DNA from: an uncultured Pseudanabaenaceae cyanobacterium
GTDB lineage: Bacteria; Cyanobacteriota; Cyanobacteriia; PCC-9006; JAAUQQ01
Assembly: GCA_938021205.1 (NCBI GenBank)
Contig: CALIGI010000162.1
Span: forward strand, 1-44,089
Length of the DNA stretch: 44,089 nt
Direction: 5' to 3'
Shown here: piece by piece, positions 9,772 to 19,000 of the stretch
How positions within the stretch are numbered: position 1 is the stretch's first letter
How the letters are laid out: every line of letters starts with the position of its first letter
The notes under the pieces: model-generated
Database searches by the model: none
What the model saw: the letters and a program-made list of their open reading frames with translations, nothing else
Told to the model about the DNA's origin: nothing
Made by a program: the position numbers and the translations under genes

Positions 9772-11214
9772 CTATCTGAGCGCTGGGTTATTGATGAGGT
9801 TGGGGGCATCTAGAAGTTCTAGGGGGGGCGGGATAAGGGTTTGGAAGGTCCAGTAGGCGAGCCAGCCACTGGTGAGGAGGAGGGTTGGAACTGCAAAGGT
9901 TGCGAGGGCTTCGGGGAGGTTGCAGATTTGGATGAGGCCGCTGTGGAGGATGAGAATGGCTATGGAGAGACCGATCGCAATCAGGCTCCATTGCCAGGGC
10001 CAGAGGATGGGCGATCGCGGTGCCATGACGATGCACAGTAGTCCTAGAGGTAGTAATGCTGCTCCGGCAACGAAGAGGACTTGGGGGAGACCGTCCCAGT
10101 AGCCTTTAACCATGCGAAAGATGCCAATGCCTGCGACGAAGCTGGCGATCGCAATGGTCACCACAATGGTGATGGGCCAGACGACTTGCTGGCGATCGGC
10201 GGACCAACGCAGGATGGCGGCGAGGATTCCGAGACCATAGGATAGGCTCAGCCAAATAAGGCCAACGAAGCCAGCTCGGCCAGGCCCCAGTTTCCCGTAG
10301 AGGGGCAGGAGGTTGGCGCTGGGGTTGAAGAGGATGCTGGGCAGTTGGCCGAGGGTGGCGGGGATGAGCCAGCTGGTTAGCCAGTTGGTTCGGTTACGGC
10401 GCGGTGTTTGGGCGGGGGAGTTGGTGGTCGGGGCTTCTGAATTTTGCGAGCTGGGGACTGGGGTGAAGCGGACGCCGAGGTCGTGGAGCTTGTTGGCGGT
10501 GCGGCGGTAGTATTGGCCGTCGCCTTGGGCTTGGAAGCATTCCATGGCTTGTTGGAGGTCGGGGATGGCTGCGTCTTGTTCACCGATGTCTAGGTGGGCG
10601 ATCGCGCGCTGGTAATAGGCCCGGCCATGGTCTGGCTCTTGGGCGATGGCTTGGCTGAAGGCTTGGATGGCGGATTGGCTGTAGCCGAGGCGATCGCGGG
10701 CTAGGCCTTGGTAAAAGTGGGCTGAGGCGAGGTGGGCTTTGAGTTCGATCAGGCTGGTGCAGTCTTCGAGGACGGCTCGGTCCTGGGCGAGGGCGTAGCA
10801 GACTTTGGCGCGGTGGAGGATGGCTTCGGTGAAGTCGGGTTGGCGTGCGATGGCTTGGTTGTAGGCTTCGAGGGCGGCGCTGTAGTTGCGGGCGGCTTCT
10901 TGGTCGATGCCTTGGAGGTAGAAGTAGTGGGGGCTATCGAGGGGGGATGATGGCTCGGTGCTGGTGGCGGATGCTCTGTGGTTTGTTTTGGGGATGAAGC
11001 CTTGGTCTTCGTCGTAGTAGCGGCGCTGGATGGGGTCGCTGAGGATGTCGTAGGCGGCGCGGAGGCTTCTGAATATTTCGGCGGCTTCGGGATCTTGGGG
11101 GTTGAGGTCGGGGTGGTATTGCCGGGCTAGGCGACGGAAGGCTTGTTTGATCTCGCTAGGGCTAGCCTGGCGGGAGATTTGGAGGGTTTGGTAGTGGTTG
11201 GGCGGTGTAGCCAT
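9772..11214 (-). CDS. DnaJ-domain / TPR protein with C-terminal transmembrane segments
   Basis: N-terminal J domain (HYQTLQISRQASPSEIKQAFRRLARQYHPDLNP, HPD present), TPR units, several hydrophobic segments. Confidence 0.85.
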   Translation of the reverse strand: MATPPNHYQTLQISRQASPSEIKQAFRRLARQYHPDLNPQDPEAAEIFRSLRAAYDILSDPIQRRYYDEDQGFIPKTNHRASATSTEPSSPLDSPHYFYLQGIDQEAARNYSAALEAYNQAIARQPDFTEAILHRAKVCYALAQDRAVLEDCTSLIELKAHLASAHFYQGLARDRLGYSQSAIQAFSQAIAQEPDHGRAYYQRAIAHLDIGEQDAAIPDLQQAMECFQAQGDGQYYRRTANKLHDLGVRFTPVPSSQNSEAPTTNSPAQTPRRNRTNWLTSWLIPATLGQLPSILFNPSANLLPLYGKLGPGRAGFVGLIWLSLSYGLGILAAILRWSADRQQVVWPITIVVTIAIASFVAGIGIFRMVKGYWDGLPQVLFVAGAALLPLGLLCIVMAPRSPILWPWQWSLIAIGLSIAILILHSGLIQICNLPEALATFAVPTLLLTSGWLAYWTFQTLIPPPLELLDAPNLINNPALR

Positions 11215-11563
11215 GGCACGGGCGCTTGCGAGGTCGAGAAGGCGGTCGTTGCGGCTGGTGGGTTTGCTTCTAGTTTATTCGGTTTGTTTCGTTAGGGTTC
11301 CCACTCTGGAGCAGGGCAGATTCCAAGACCGCAAAGCCTCAAAGCCACAAATCCTTGGGGACCAGTCTCCAAACCCCAGCCTTAGGTCCTCCAGCCGTCC
11401 CTGAAGGGTCAGCCTCGCTAAGCGTTGGGTTGCTTCACCTAAGAATAATTTGGCATTAGATCCACTGTACTTGGGTCTTTGTTTTAGCCCTTTGGTTAGG
11501 TTTTCCTTTGTTGGGTAGCTTGTTCGGAATGAAAATGAAAATTTAGCCAGGCCTTGTGTACCA

Positions 11564-11592
11564 CCGTAGTGACATGGCATCGCCATGTCAGC
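11564..11592. repeat. singlet of the GACATGGC..GCCATGTC palindrome family
   Basis: gtagtgacatggcatcgccatgtcagc, near-identical to the reverse complement of the right end of the REPIN-like elements. Confidence 0.55.
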
Positions 11593-11954
11593 AGCAGAGT
11601 GTGAGACCTAACGGTTTCATCTTTATCCCTTGGATGCGAATGGTTTCAGTTCTGGTAACTCGTGGCTGGGCCGATCTCCCAGAGCTTAGATTTTAGGAGG
11701 GATTTGGGAAACCTCAATTTATGGGTGAGCTGCAAGTGATTGCAGTGCTCCCATGGCTAGCGCAAATCTAGACCTCTAGAAGGTTGATTTGGCCCGCCTC
11801 TATAGGGTTTGCTTACCCTCGCTTCCGTGGTATATGGTTCAGGTGTCAAATATTAGCCTGGGTCTTGCCGTTGCAGTGCCTAGGACATGTTTGGTGTGGT
11901 GAATTGCATCATCGATGCAAACCGCCCGAATAAACCTAGGACAGGATAAGCAAC

Positions 11955-12260
11955 TTGAGCGTGGATCAAGTCGATGAACTTCAGGGGCTCGTAGAACGCA
12001 TCGGTGAAGTGGTCCTTTCGGCTACGGAAGCGATGGATATCCTCTCTAAACGGATGGATGAGCTGATTCAGCAAGTCCAGTCTCAAGAGCAGCAGATCGA
12101 ACAGCAAGGTAAGCAAATTCAGCAGCAGAGTTACCAAGTTGTGGCCCTCAGCAGTGCAGTGCAGACCTTGGCAGAAAACCAGGATGGTTCTTTGCAACGC
12201 CTCGATCAGCTAACGGATGTCCTTCAACGCTTTACTTCATTGGTGGAACAGTCAAAGTAA
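11955..12260 (+). CDS. small coiled-coil hypothetical protein
   Basis: Heptad/Gln-rich stretch (RMDELIQQVQSQEQQIEQQGKQIQQQ); TTG or GTG start. Confidence 0.55.
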   Translation: MSVDQVDELQGLVERIGEVVLSATEAMDILSKRMDELIQQVQSQEQQIEQQGKQIQQQSYQVVALSSAVQTLAENQDGSLQRLDQLTDVLQRFTSLVEQSK

Positions 12261-12415
12261 GAGGCGTTTTGGAAAGTTAGCAAAGCAGGTTCTTTAGACC
12301 CCAACCCCATAGGATTGGCGCTTTAAGCGTATTCCTTCGGTGAGACAGGTATTTCTGCTAGCGCTCAAGCACTTTTTAAAACTGCTCTCAGCCAAAAAAC
12401 TCAGGACAGTATTCG

Positions 12416-13552
12416 ATGGCACTGGCAGACAGCCTGGCGGCAAAGTGGACACAACGGCTCGATGAGGACTTCCCTAAGCAGTCTTCGGCGACGAAGTCGG
12501 CTGTGGTGCAGTGGCTCATCGGTGAGAATCCAGAGCGCTTTGATGAGTATGATAAGCGTGAGCTAGCTTTGGCTCGCCAGGCGATGGACTATCGCTATCG
12601 CATTTTGGAGCAGCGTTATTTGGGCGTTGGCCCCCAGAAGACTTATCAGCGCTTGATGCGCCGTTTAAGCAGTCTATTTTTGATTCGCAGCAAGATTCGC
12701 ACCTGGGTGTCCCAGAGCCGCGATCGCTATCGCAGTGTTGTAGATGTGCTGGGTGAAGTGATCCAGGAGATGCTTCAGAGCGATCGCCATCTCCAACGGC
12801 AGATGGCCTGGATTCGCAACTGCACCGAGAATTCCAACCTGCGCAATACCCTACTGCTAGCCAGTTTGGAAGAGTATTGCCTGCGCCCCATTCGCAATCA
12901 GCCCCTGTTGGTTTATCGCTTCGTCAACTACCTCAACCGCTCCCAGCGCGGCGGCTTGACTCAGGTGCCCGCAAAAGAAATGATCCGCATGATCTCCGAG
13001 GAGATCGCGCCGGATGCGTCGGAGAATCCCCTGAGCCTGTTTGATAACCAGGCCCTGGGGCGCTTTGAAGAAGAGCAGGACTGGGAAGAGCGCCAGGCTC
13101 AACGCCAGACGGTTCAGGATGAGTTTGAGGAATATTTGGGCGAGCGGGTTGAGCCCCTGGCAGTGGATTGGCTGCGACTCTATCTCCAGGGCTATACCCA
13201 GGACAGCATTTCTGAGGAGCTGGGCCTGCCGATTAAGAAGGTCTATCGTCTTCGCGAGAAGGTGAGCTACCACGCGGTGCAGGTGTTTTCCCTCAAGATG
13301 AAGCCTGAGATGGTGACGGAGTGGCTGGGGACTTCGATTAAGGAGCACAATTTGGGCCTCAATCCCAACCAGTGGCAGGACATGTTTAGCCGCTTGGAGG
13401 GTGAGGAGAAGACCTTGCTCACGCGGATGAAGGAGGGGGCCTCTATGGAGGCGATCGCGAAGGAGCTGGGCTGGCGCACGACCCAGACGATGCGGACCTG
13501 GAGCAAGCTCTATTTGGCAGCTCAGGAAATGCGTAATGCTGCCTTGGTCTAG
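12416..13552 (+). CDS. HetZ-related protein (second HetZ-family paralog)
   Basis: C-terminal half aligns by eye with the protein at 7372-8577 (EWL..NLGL.P..W......L......L...K......IAKELG......M...WSKL...A.#MRN). Confidence 0.75.
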   Translation: MALADSLAAKWTQRLDEDFPKQSSATKSAVVQWLIGENPERFDEYDKRELALARQAMDYRYRILEQRYLGVGPQKTYQRLMRRLSSLFLIRSKIRTWVSQSRDRYRSVVDVLGEVIQEMLQSDRHLQRQMAWIRNCTENSNLRNTLLLASLEEYCLRPIRNQPLLVYRFVNYLNRSQRGGLTQVPAKEMIRMISEEIAPDASENPLSLFDNQALGRFEEEQDWEERQAQRQTVQDEFEEYLGERVEPLAVDWLRLYLQGYTQDSISEELGLPIKKVYRLREKVSYHAVQVFSLKMKPEMVTEWLGTSIKEHNLGLNPNQWQDMFSRLEGEEKTLLTRMKEGASMEAIAKELGWRTTQTMRTWSKLYLAAQEMRNAALV

Positions 13553-13652
13553 GGCGACGTAGGGCGATGTCTCAGCTTGAGTTCGACAAGCCTAAAACGA
13601 ACCTCATCCCCTAACCCCGTCTCCTAAGGTGATTTCTAGGAATGTTCATCCT

Positions 13653-14243
13653 CTAAACAGTTACCTCAGCTGAGAAATCACCCCATTTCTCAAATTTAAA
13701 GGGACCAGCAATAGAGCCCCAGACCAACTCGTCGGTCTCTAGATCCCGACCTCGATCTAGGCTAACGAGGCGATCTTCGAACACCTCGAATTCACTGTCT
13801 AAGTAGGTGTCCTTGCCTTTTCGATTTACCTTACAGCACTTTCCTGGCTCCACCACAGCCTTAAAGCTATTGCCAGTCCAAGTCACCACAAAAGAACAGC
13901 CCGGTAGTTTACGAATCTGCTCAGGCTTGAGTTGAGCCAACCGCTCTGGTTCCCGTGAGGCACCATAGAAAGCCTCGCCATCCACAATTTCGTAGTTGCC
14001 CAGCTCAATGTGGTCCCCATGGGCCTCAAACTTCAGTACCCTCGCTCGATAGGGAGTCTTGAGGCTGATGTCATAGGCCTGTTCCAAATACAAGCTTGGC
14101 ACACCCATTAGTGCCACTGGCAAGGGCCTCATGCAAACCCGGATATGGGCAAAAAATGGCGGGTTGTCAAAGGCTTGGGGCTGATTGCTAAAATCCGCCG
14201 CCATCCAGCGGGCCATGGTTTGAATATCGGTGGAATGGGTCAT
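13653..14243 (-). CDS. cpcT: CpcT/CpeT-type chromophore lyase
   Basis: FFAHIRVCMRPLP, YLEQAY, YRARVLKF, GCSFVVTWTGNSFKAVVEPGKCCKV. Confidence 0.8.
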   Translation of the reverse strand: MTHSTDIQTMARWMAADFSNQPQAFDNPPFFAHIRVCMRPLPVALMGVPSLYLEQAYDISLKTPYRARVLKFEAHGDHIELGNYEIVDGEAFYGASREPERLAQLKPEQIRKLPGCSFVVTWTGNSFKAVVEPGKCCKVNRKGKDTYLDSEFEVFEDRLVSLDRGRDLETDELVWGSIAGPFKFEKWGDFSAEVTV

Positions 14244-14547
14244 GGTGTTTGGTGAGGTGCCTTTAGAATCCTATTAGAGGGTGTTTGGAAAGTCAGCCAA
14301 ACGGAAGAACTAGTGCCCAATAACTTAAGATCTTGCTGTTTGGAGCAGGAATGTTAACACTCGCAATCATGGCTGCGACTGCCAACGGCACTTTTCGAAC
14401 AGACTCTTAGGGAAGGGGCATTGAGCACGCGGGGGATGGGCGATCGCCCCCCATCCTTAACATTATCTGATGACCAATGCCCCATGAATTAACTTCAAGC
14501 TCAGCTCCTTTGCCTTAAGCCGTCCTAAAGCTCTTCGCCCTTGCCAT

Positions 14548-15762
14548 ATGCTCCCCAGCGATCTCCTCATTAGCCGTCTCTCGGGAGAAAGTATCGCTCC
14601 CAAGCGTCTAGCGATTGATAAAAGCAATCTAGCTTTGGCCCAGAGCCTGATCGACTGCTTTAGTCAGGCCCAGGGCAAACGCCAGGGCGAACTGGACAAG
14701 CAGTTGTCAGAACTGGAAGGTCATAATCCAGATTTTAAAATTCAGCGGGGACTGGCCCACTTACTTCGCCAAGCCTTTTGTGAGTTTGAAGTGGTCAGCC
14801 CGTTAGAACCGGCGGAGTTGCGGCCTCGTGTGTTTGAGAAGGCGGCCCAGGCGGTGCAGTCGCAAGCGCAGACTGAGCGGACCTTGGAAGCGATCGCCAC
14901 CACCCTCAGCCAAGAGCTAGACCGGGAAGTCCTGGCCCAAGAAGTTCGCCAGGGCCTCTACGCCGACTTGCCCCAAAACCGCATCCTCACCCAATACGAC
15001 CCGCCCACCGCCGAAGCTCTACTCCACCGCTACAACCTCTCCCAGGTCCAGGGTATCTTCTACCAAGCCACCCAGCTAGTGCTCAACGCCCACCGCAATG
15101 ACCCCGGCGAATACAAGCTGCTCTTCCGCTACCTCAAGCTATTCCAGCTCATGGCCTACATCGAGGGTGACCCGGACCAAGGCTTTACCATCACCGTTGA
15201 TGGCCCCACCAGTCTGTTCAAAGCCAGTACCCGTTATGGCCTTTCCATCGCCAAGCTCCTGCCTGCCCTGCTCCATGTCAGCCGCTGGTCCCTCACGGCC
15301 CAACTGATACGCAAGGACTTCTATACCAAGGAGAAACGCCCGGCCCGCTTCAGCCTCGACGCAGACTGTGGCCTAGTGAGTCATTACCCACCGGGCAAAA
15401 CCTACGACAGCATGTTGGAGGAATCCTTCGTCAAGCGATGGGATAAGCTCAAAACTGATTGGCGGCTGGAGCGGGAAGTGGATCTGATTCCCATTCCTGG
15501 CAGCGTCATGATTCCTGACTTCCGCCTCGTCCATCCCGATGGACAGACGCGCCTCCTGGAAATTGTTGGCTACTGGCGGCCTGAATACTTGCGTAAGAAA
15601 TTTGCCCAGGTGAAAAAATCTGGCCGTACCGATATTGTTCTGGCGATTTCTGAACGGCTCAATCTCGAAAAAGCGGGTGTCAACTTTGACCAACTTCCTG
15701 TCCCCATTGTGTGGTTTAAGGACAAGCTGGCACCCAAGGCCGTCCTCGCTGTCTTGGACTAG
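14548..15762 (+). CDS. DUF790 family protein (Bax1-like putative nuclease)
   Basis: [11 protein letters not shown]-terminus and C-terminal [30 protein letters not shown] resembling a nuclease core. Confidence 0.75.
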   Translation: MLPSDLLISRLSGESIAPKRLAIDKSNLALAQSLIDCFSQAQGKRQGELDKQLSELEGHNPDFKIQRGLAHLLRQAFCEFEVVSPLEPAELRPRVFEKAAQAVQSQAQTERTLEAIATTLSQELDREVLAQEVRQGLYADLPQNRILTQYDPPTAEALLHRYNLSQVQGIFYQATQLVLNAHRNDPGEYKLLFRYLKLFQLMAYIEGDPDQGFTITVDGPTSLFKASTRYGLSIAKLLPALLHVSRWSLTAQLIRKDFYTKEKRPARFSLDADCGLVSHYPPGKTYDSMLEESFVKRWDKLKTDWRLEREVDLIPIPGSVMIPDFRLVHPDGQTRLLEIVGYWRPEYLRKKFAQVKKSGRTDIVLAISERLNLEKAGVNFDQLPVPIVWFKDKLAPKAVLAVLD

Positions 15763-15853
15763 CGATCGCCTTATGATCGCCATAGCGGTCGAACCACAAC
15801 AGCCTCGCAATCCCACCTACAATGGAAGAGTTCGCTTACCCCTCAAAATCTCC

Positions 15854-16108
15854 ATGGTCAGCCCCGACGCAGTCGAAACCATGATCAAGGCAAAACTGCC
15901 CGACGCCGAGGTTCAGGTCCAAGACATGAACGGCGGCGGTGATCATTACCAAGTAGTAGTAGTCTCTTCAGAATTCGAAGGCAAGTCCCTAGTCAAACAA
16001 CACCAGCTCGTCTACGGAGCAGTGAACCAGTCGATGGCTGATAACTCCATTCATGCTCTGGCTCTCAAGACCTACACCCCAGAAAGCTGGGCTGCTGCCA
16101 ACGTGTAG
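15854..16108 (+). CDS. BolA family protein
   Basis: [57 protein letters not shown]. Confidence 0.9.
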   Translation: MVSPDAVETMIKAKLPDAEVQVQDMNGGGDHYQVVVVSSEFEGKSLVKQHQLVYGAVNQSMADNSIHALALKTYTPESWAAANV

Positions 16109-16165
16109 TTTGGCAACGCCTAAGCGACAACTTTTGATTCACTGTCCTTTATTTCTCCGACTCCT

Positions 16166-16489
16166 ATGACCCCTGAACTCAAAGCCAAGCTCGACAGCCT
16201 CGTTCAAGACAACAAGATCTTTGTCTTCATGAAGGGCAACAAGCTTATGCCCCAGTGTGGCTTCTCCAACAACGTAGTTCAAATCCTCAATGCTCTGGGC
16301 ATTCCCTTTGAGACCCTGGATGTGCTGGAGAACCCAGATGTGCGCCAGGGAATCAAAGAATATTCCAACTGGCCCACCATTCCCCAGGTCTATATTGACG
16401 GTGAGTTCGTCGGTGGCTCTGATGTGTTGATCGAGCTCTACCAGAATGGTGAGCTACAGCAAATGGCTGAGGTTGCCCTCGCTTCCTAA
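16166..16489 (+). CDS. grxD: monothiol (CGFS) glutaredoxin, Grx4 family
   Basis: FMKGNKLMPQCGFSNNVVQIL; WPTIPQVYIDGEFVGGSD. Confidence 0.95.
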   Translation: MTPELKAKLDSLVQDNKIFVFMKGNKLMPQCGFSNNVVQILNALGIPFETLDVLENPDVRQGIKEYSNWPTIPQVYIDGEFVGGSDVLIELYQNGELQQMAEVALAS

Positions 16490-16511
16490 AGCATTTTGAG
16501 CTTTCTGATTG

Positions 16512-16551
16512 ACGAGAGCCCCCTAGGGATTGATTCCTAGGGGGCTCTCGT
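16512..16551. terminator. intrinsic terminator
   Basis: acgagagccccctaggga/ttcctagggggctctcgt. Confidence 0.75.
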
Positions 16552-16623
16552 GGTTTCTTGATGATATTGATGCAGAGTTCTGTTTCGAACTCGGTTCTCT
16601 CGGCGCTATCGAGAGATGGCTAG

Positions 16624-16881
16624 TTAACGACGATAATCGTAGTCGTACTCAACCTGAGGTTGAGCGAGTTCAAAGTTAGAAGGGTCACGGAGGAAACGAA
16701 TGACTTCCTCCTCGAGACGATGAATCTGGAAGGACTCCATGACATTGACATTGCGCAAAGCGGCTAGATAACCGTCTACATACATTCGGAGATCGTCAAA
16801 GCGGTAGCCACGCTGCCAAGAATCGACTAAGGCATCGGTTAGCTTCTGATAGTGACGAATCGCGTCGGTATTCTGAAGCAT
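16624..16881 (-). CDS. small conserved cyanobacterial hypothetical protein (DUF6761-like)
   Basis: Compact 85 aa ORF, HYQKLTDALVDSWQRGYRFDDLRMYVDGYLAALR. Confidence 0.65.
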   Translation of the reverse strand: MLQNTDAIRHYQKLTDALVDSWQRGYRFDDLRMYVDGYLAALRNVNVMESFQIHRLEEEVIRFLRDPSNFELAQPQVEYDYDYRR

Positions 16882-17227
16882 AGAAAATCTTTAAGCTTGA
16901 GACTCAATAAGTAACAAAAGATGACGTATTTCCTGCGGAGGCCCCGTTAGGCTATAGGAAATAGTCAAAGCTGGAACAGTTCACGATGGCTTAATGCCAT
17001 TGTACCGCTATTTCATCTGGGGATCATTTCCTGGTGTGGTTTTCGGGTCCATTCCTCATTAATTCTGTCCCTAACGAACCCTGCTGTAAAGACGAGAATA
17101 AGATTCAGCATTCATCTATATGCAGGTAACAGAGGTTACAAAGGCGTATGTATGGAATTTGTTATAGTTTCGAATATGTAAACTCGCTTTTGTTGCCAGT
17201 GATTTGTCACTGCAATGTCAGGCAGTT

Positions 17228-18067
17228 ATGGGCGGTTATGGCGACATCGATAATGGTGCTTCGCGGGCCGCAGCAAGTCCGGAATATTTCCAGAGAGCTT
17301 CTTCTGTGGCTACCTCCCTACAAATTCATCTAATTTCTGGTAACCCTCATCTGCGATCGCTGCTGACTTGGCATCTGCAGCAAACGGGGTACCGCATTTC
17401 ACAGTCGACGGGAGCTGAGCAAGCCAGGAGTAAGCTAGCTCAAAACTCTCCTCACCTGGTCATTCTTGATACTGAGCTGAGCGATGGAGATGCTTTGGAG
17501 CTATGCCGTTGGATTCAGCAACAAGCTTCATCATTGCTTTTGATGCTGTCCACTCTTGGAGATGAGACTGATATTGTCAGTGGGCTCCAGGCGGGCGCTG
17601 ATGACTATTTGAGTAAGCCCTTTGGTATGCAGGAATTCTTAGCTCGGGTTGAGGCCCTGACAAGGCGCCAGCGCTCCAGTGCTCCCCCGGCTTCACTCCA
17701 GTATGGAGATTTGGAAGTGGACTTGATCCAGCGACGGGTCAAGTTGAAGACGATTCCCATTGAGCTCACGCCTCAGGAGTTTAGCTTGCTCTATGTGCTG
17801 GTGCAGGCCTTGGGGTTGCCCCTGAGCCGCGCTGATATCCTTGAGCGGGCTTGGCCCAATGGTATTGATAACCCCCGGACTGTGGATACCCATATTCTCT
17901 CGTTGCGTAAGAAATTGGAGGTTGATCCTCGCCAACCTAGCCTCATTCAAACTGTGCGTAATGTGGGTTATCGCTTCAATATGGAATTGCTTGAGCCTGG
18001 TGAGGGCTCTGAAACCGTTACAGATTCAGAAAAGGGGGTAAGCCAGCGTTCTGCACTGATAGCCTAA
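17228..18067 (+). CDS. OmpR/PhoB-type response regulator with atypical receiver domain
   Basis: REC: LVILDTELSDG, YLSKPF; winged helix: ELTPQEFSLLYVLVQ...VDTHILSLRKKLEVDP...TVRNVGYRF. Confidence 0.85.
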   Translation: MGGYGDIDNGASRAAASPEYFQRASSVATSLQIHLISGNPHLRSLLTWHLQQTGYRISQSTGAEQARSKLAQNSPHLVILDTELSDGDALELCRWIQQQASSLLLMLSTLGDETDIVSGLQAGADDYLSKPFGMQEFLARVEALTRRQRSSAPPASLQYGDLEVDLIQRRVKLKTIPIELTPQEFSLLYVLVQALGLPLSRADILERAWPNGIDNPRTVDTHILSLRKKLEVDPRQPSLIQTVRNVGYRFNMELLEPGEGSETVTDSEKGVSQRSALIA

Positions 18068-18119
18068 GCGTTTTTCTTTTAAAAAATTATTCGTTGAGGA
18101 GAGGATGAATTGGGGATGA

Positions 18120-18956
18120 TTAGTCCCACGCTTCTGAATCGGAAGCGCCGTTGTCGGTCGGTGAGGTTTGAGCGAGTGCTTTGATGGCCTGTTCCCATCG
18201 TTGGGGCGTTGCAGCCTGGTTGACCGTCAGTCTGCCTTCAGCGATGCATAGTAATTGCCGAGCAAGGTTGGTAGTTTCTGGTGTTGGGATTTGATCGGTT
18301 GTCATGGCCCAGAGTACGGCCCCTCCGGTCTGGGTGAACTTGGATAGAGCTAATTTGATTTGCTCTGGCGGGTTTTCCCAGGTTGCTAGAGCGTTGGATT
18401 CGCTCAACGGTGAGGTCTCTACTGGGTGGTGAATGGCTGCATTGATCGGTTGCGGCCAAGGATTGTCCAAGAGGAGGAGCTGGGGCTCTATCGCTAGGGC
18501 GCGGGCTAGGGATATTGCCTGGGCGGCTGGCTGGGATAGCGTTTCTGCCTTTTGCTCTAGCCAAGGGAGAGGAAGCTTGAGAAGGTCTAGCCAGACCTCA
18601 AGGCGCTGTTGAATCTCGCTGTTGTTGAGGCCTTGGAGCTTGAGGGGGTAGGCGATCGCTTCCTTTCCTGTCATTCCCAGGAGTCGAGGCTGTTGGGGAA
18701 GCCAGGAGATTTGACGGCGGCGTGTGACCGGTTCTAGTTCAGACAGGACTTTACCCTGCCATTGGATTTGTCCCTGGCTGGGCGATTTCAATCCATTGAT
18801 GAGTTGCAGCAGTAAGGTTTTGCCGCTGCTCGGCTTGCCTAGTAGGGCAGTTACTTCGCCTGGCTGTAGCTTAAAGCTGATGTCCTGGAGCAGGAACCGG
18901 GGCGATCGCCCCAGTCGCAAGCTCACATTTTGCAGCGCTAGGAGGTCAGCGGTCAT
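18120..18956 (-). CDS. ABC-type ATPase, degenerate signature/Walker B/H-loop
   Basis: Walker A GKPSSGKT, Q-loop WLPQQPRLLG, Walker B LLLLDNPW, signature position LSQPA. Confidence 0.8.
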   Translation of the reverse strand: MTADLLALQNVSLRLGRSPRFLLQDISFKLQPGEVTALLGKPSSGKTLLLQLINGLKSPSQGQIQWQGKVLSELEPVTRRRQISWLPQQPRLLGMTGKEAIAYPLKLQGLNNSEIQQRLEVWLDLLKLPLPWLEQKAETLSQPAAQAISLARALAIEPQLLLLDNPWPQPINAAIHHPVETSPLSESNALATWENPPEQIKLALSKFTQTGGAVLWAMTTDQIPTPETTNLARQLLCIAEGRLTVNQAATPQRWEQAIKALAQTSPTDNGASDSEAWD

Positions 18957-19000
18957 GGCAGAGAAAGCAGAAGGATTGTCGATATCGTTGGGGGCACGGC

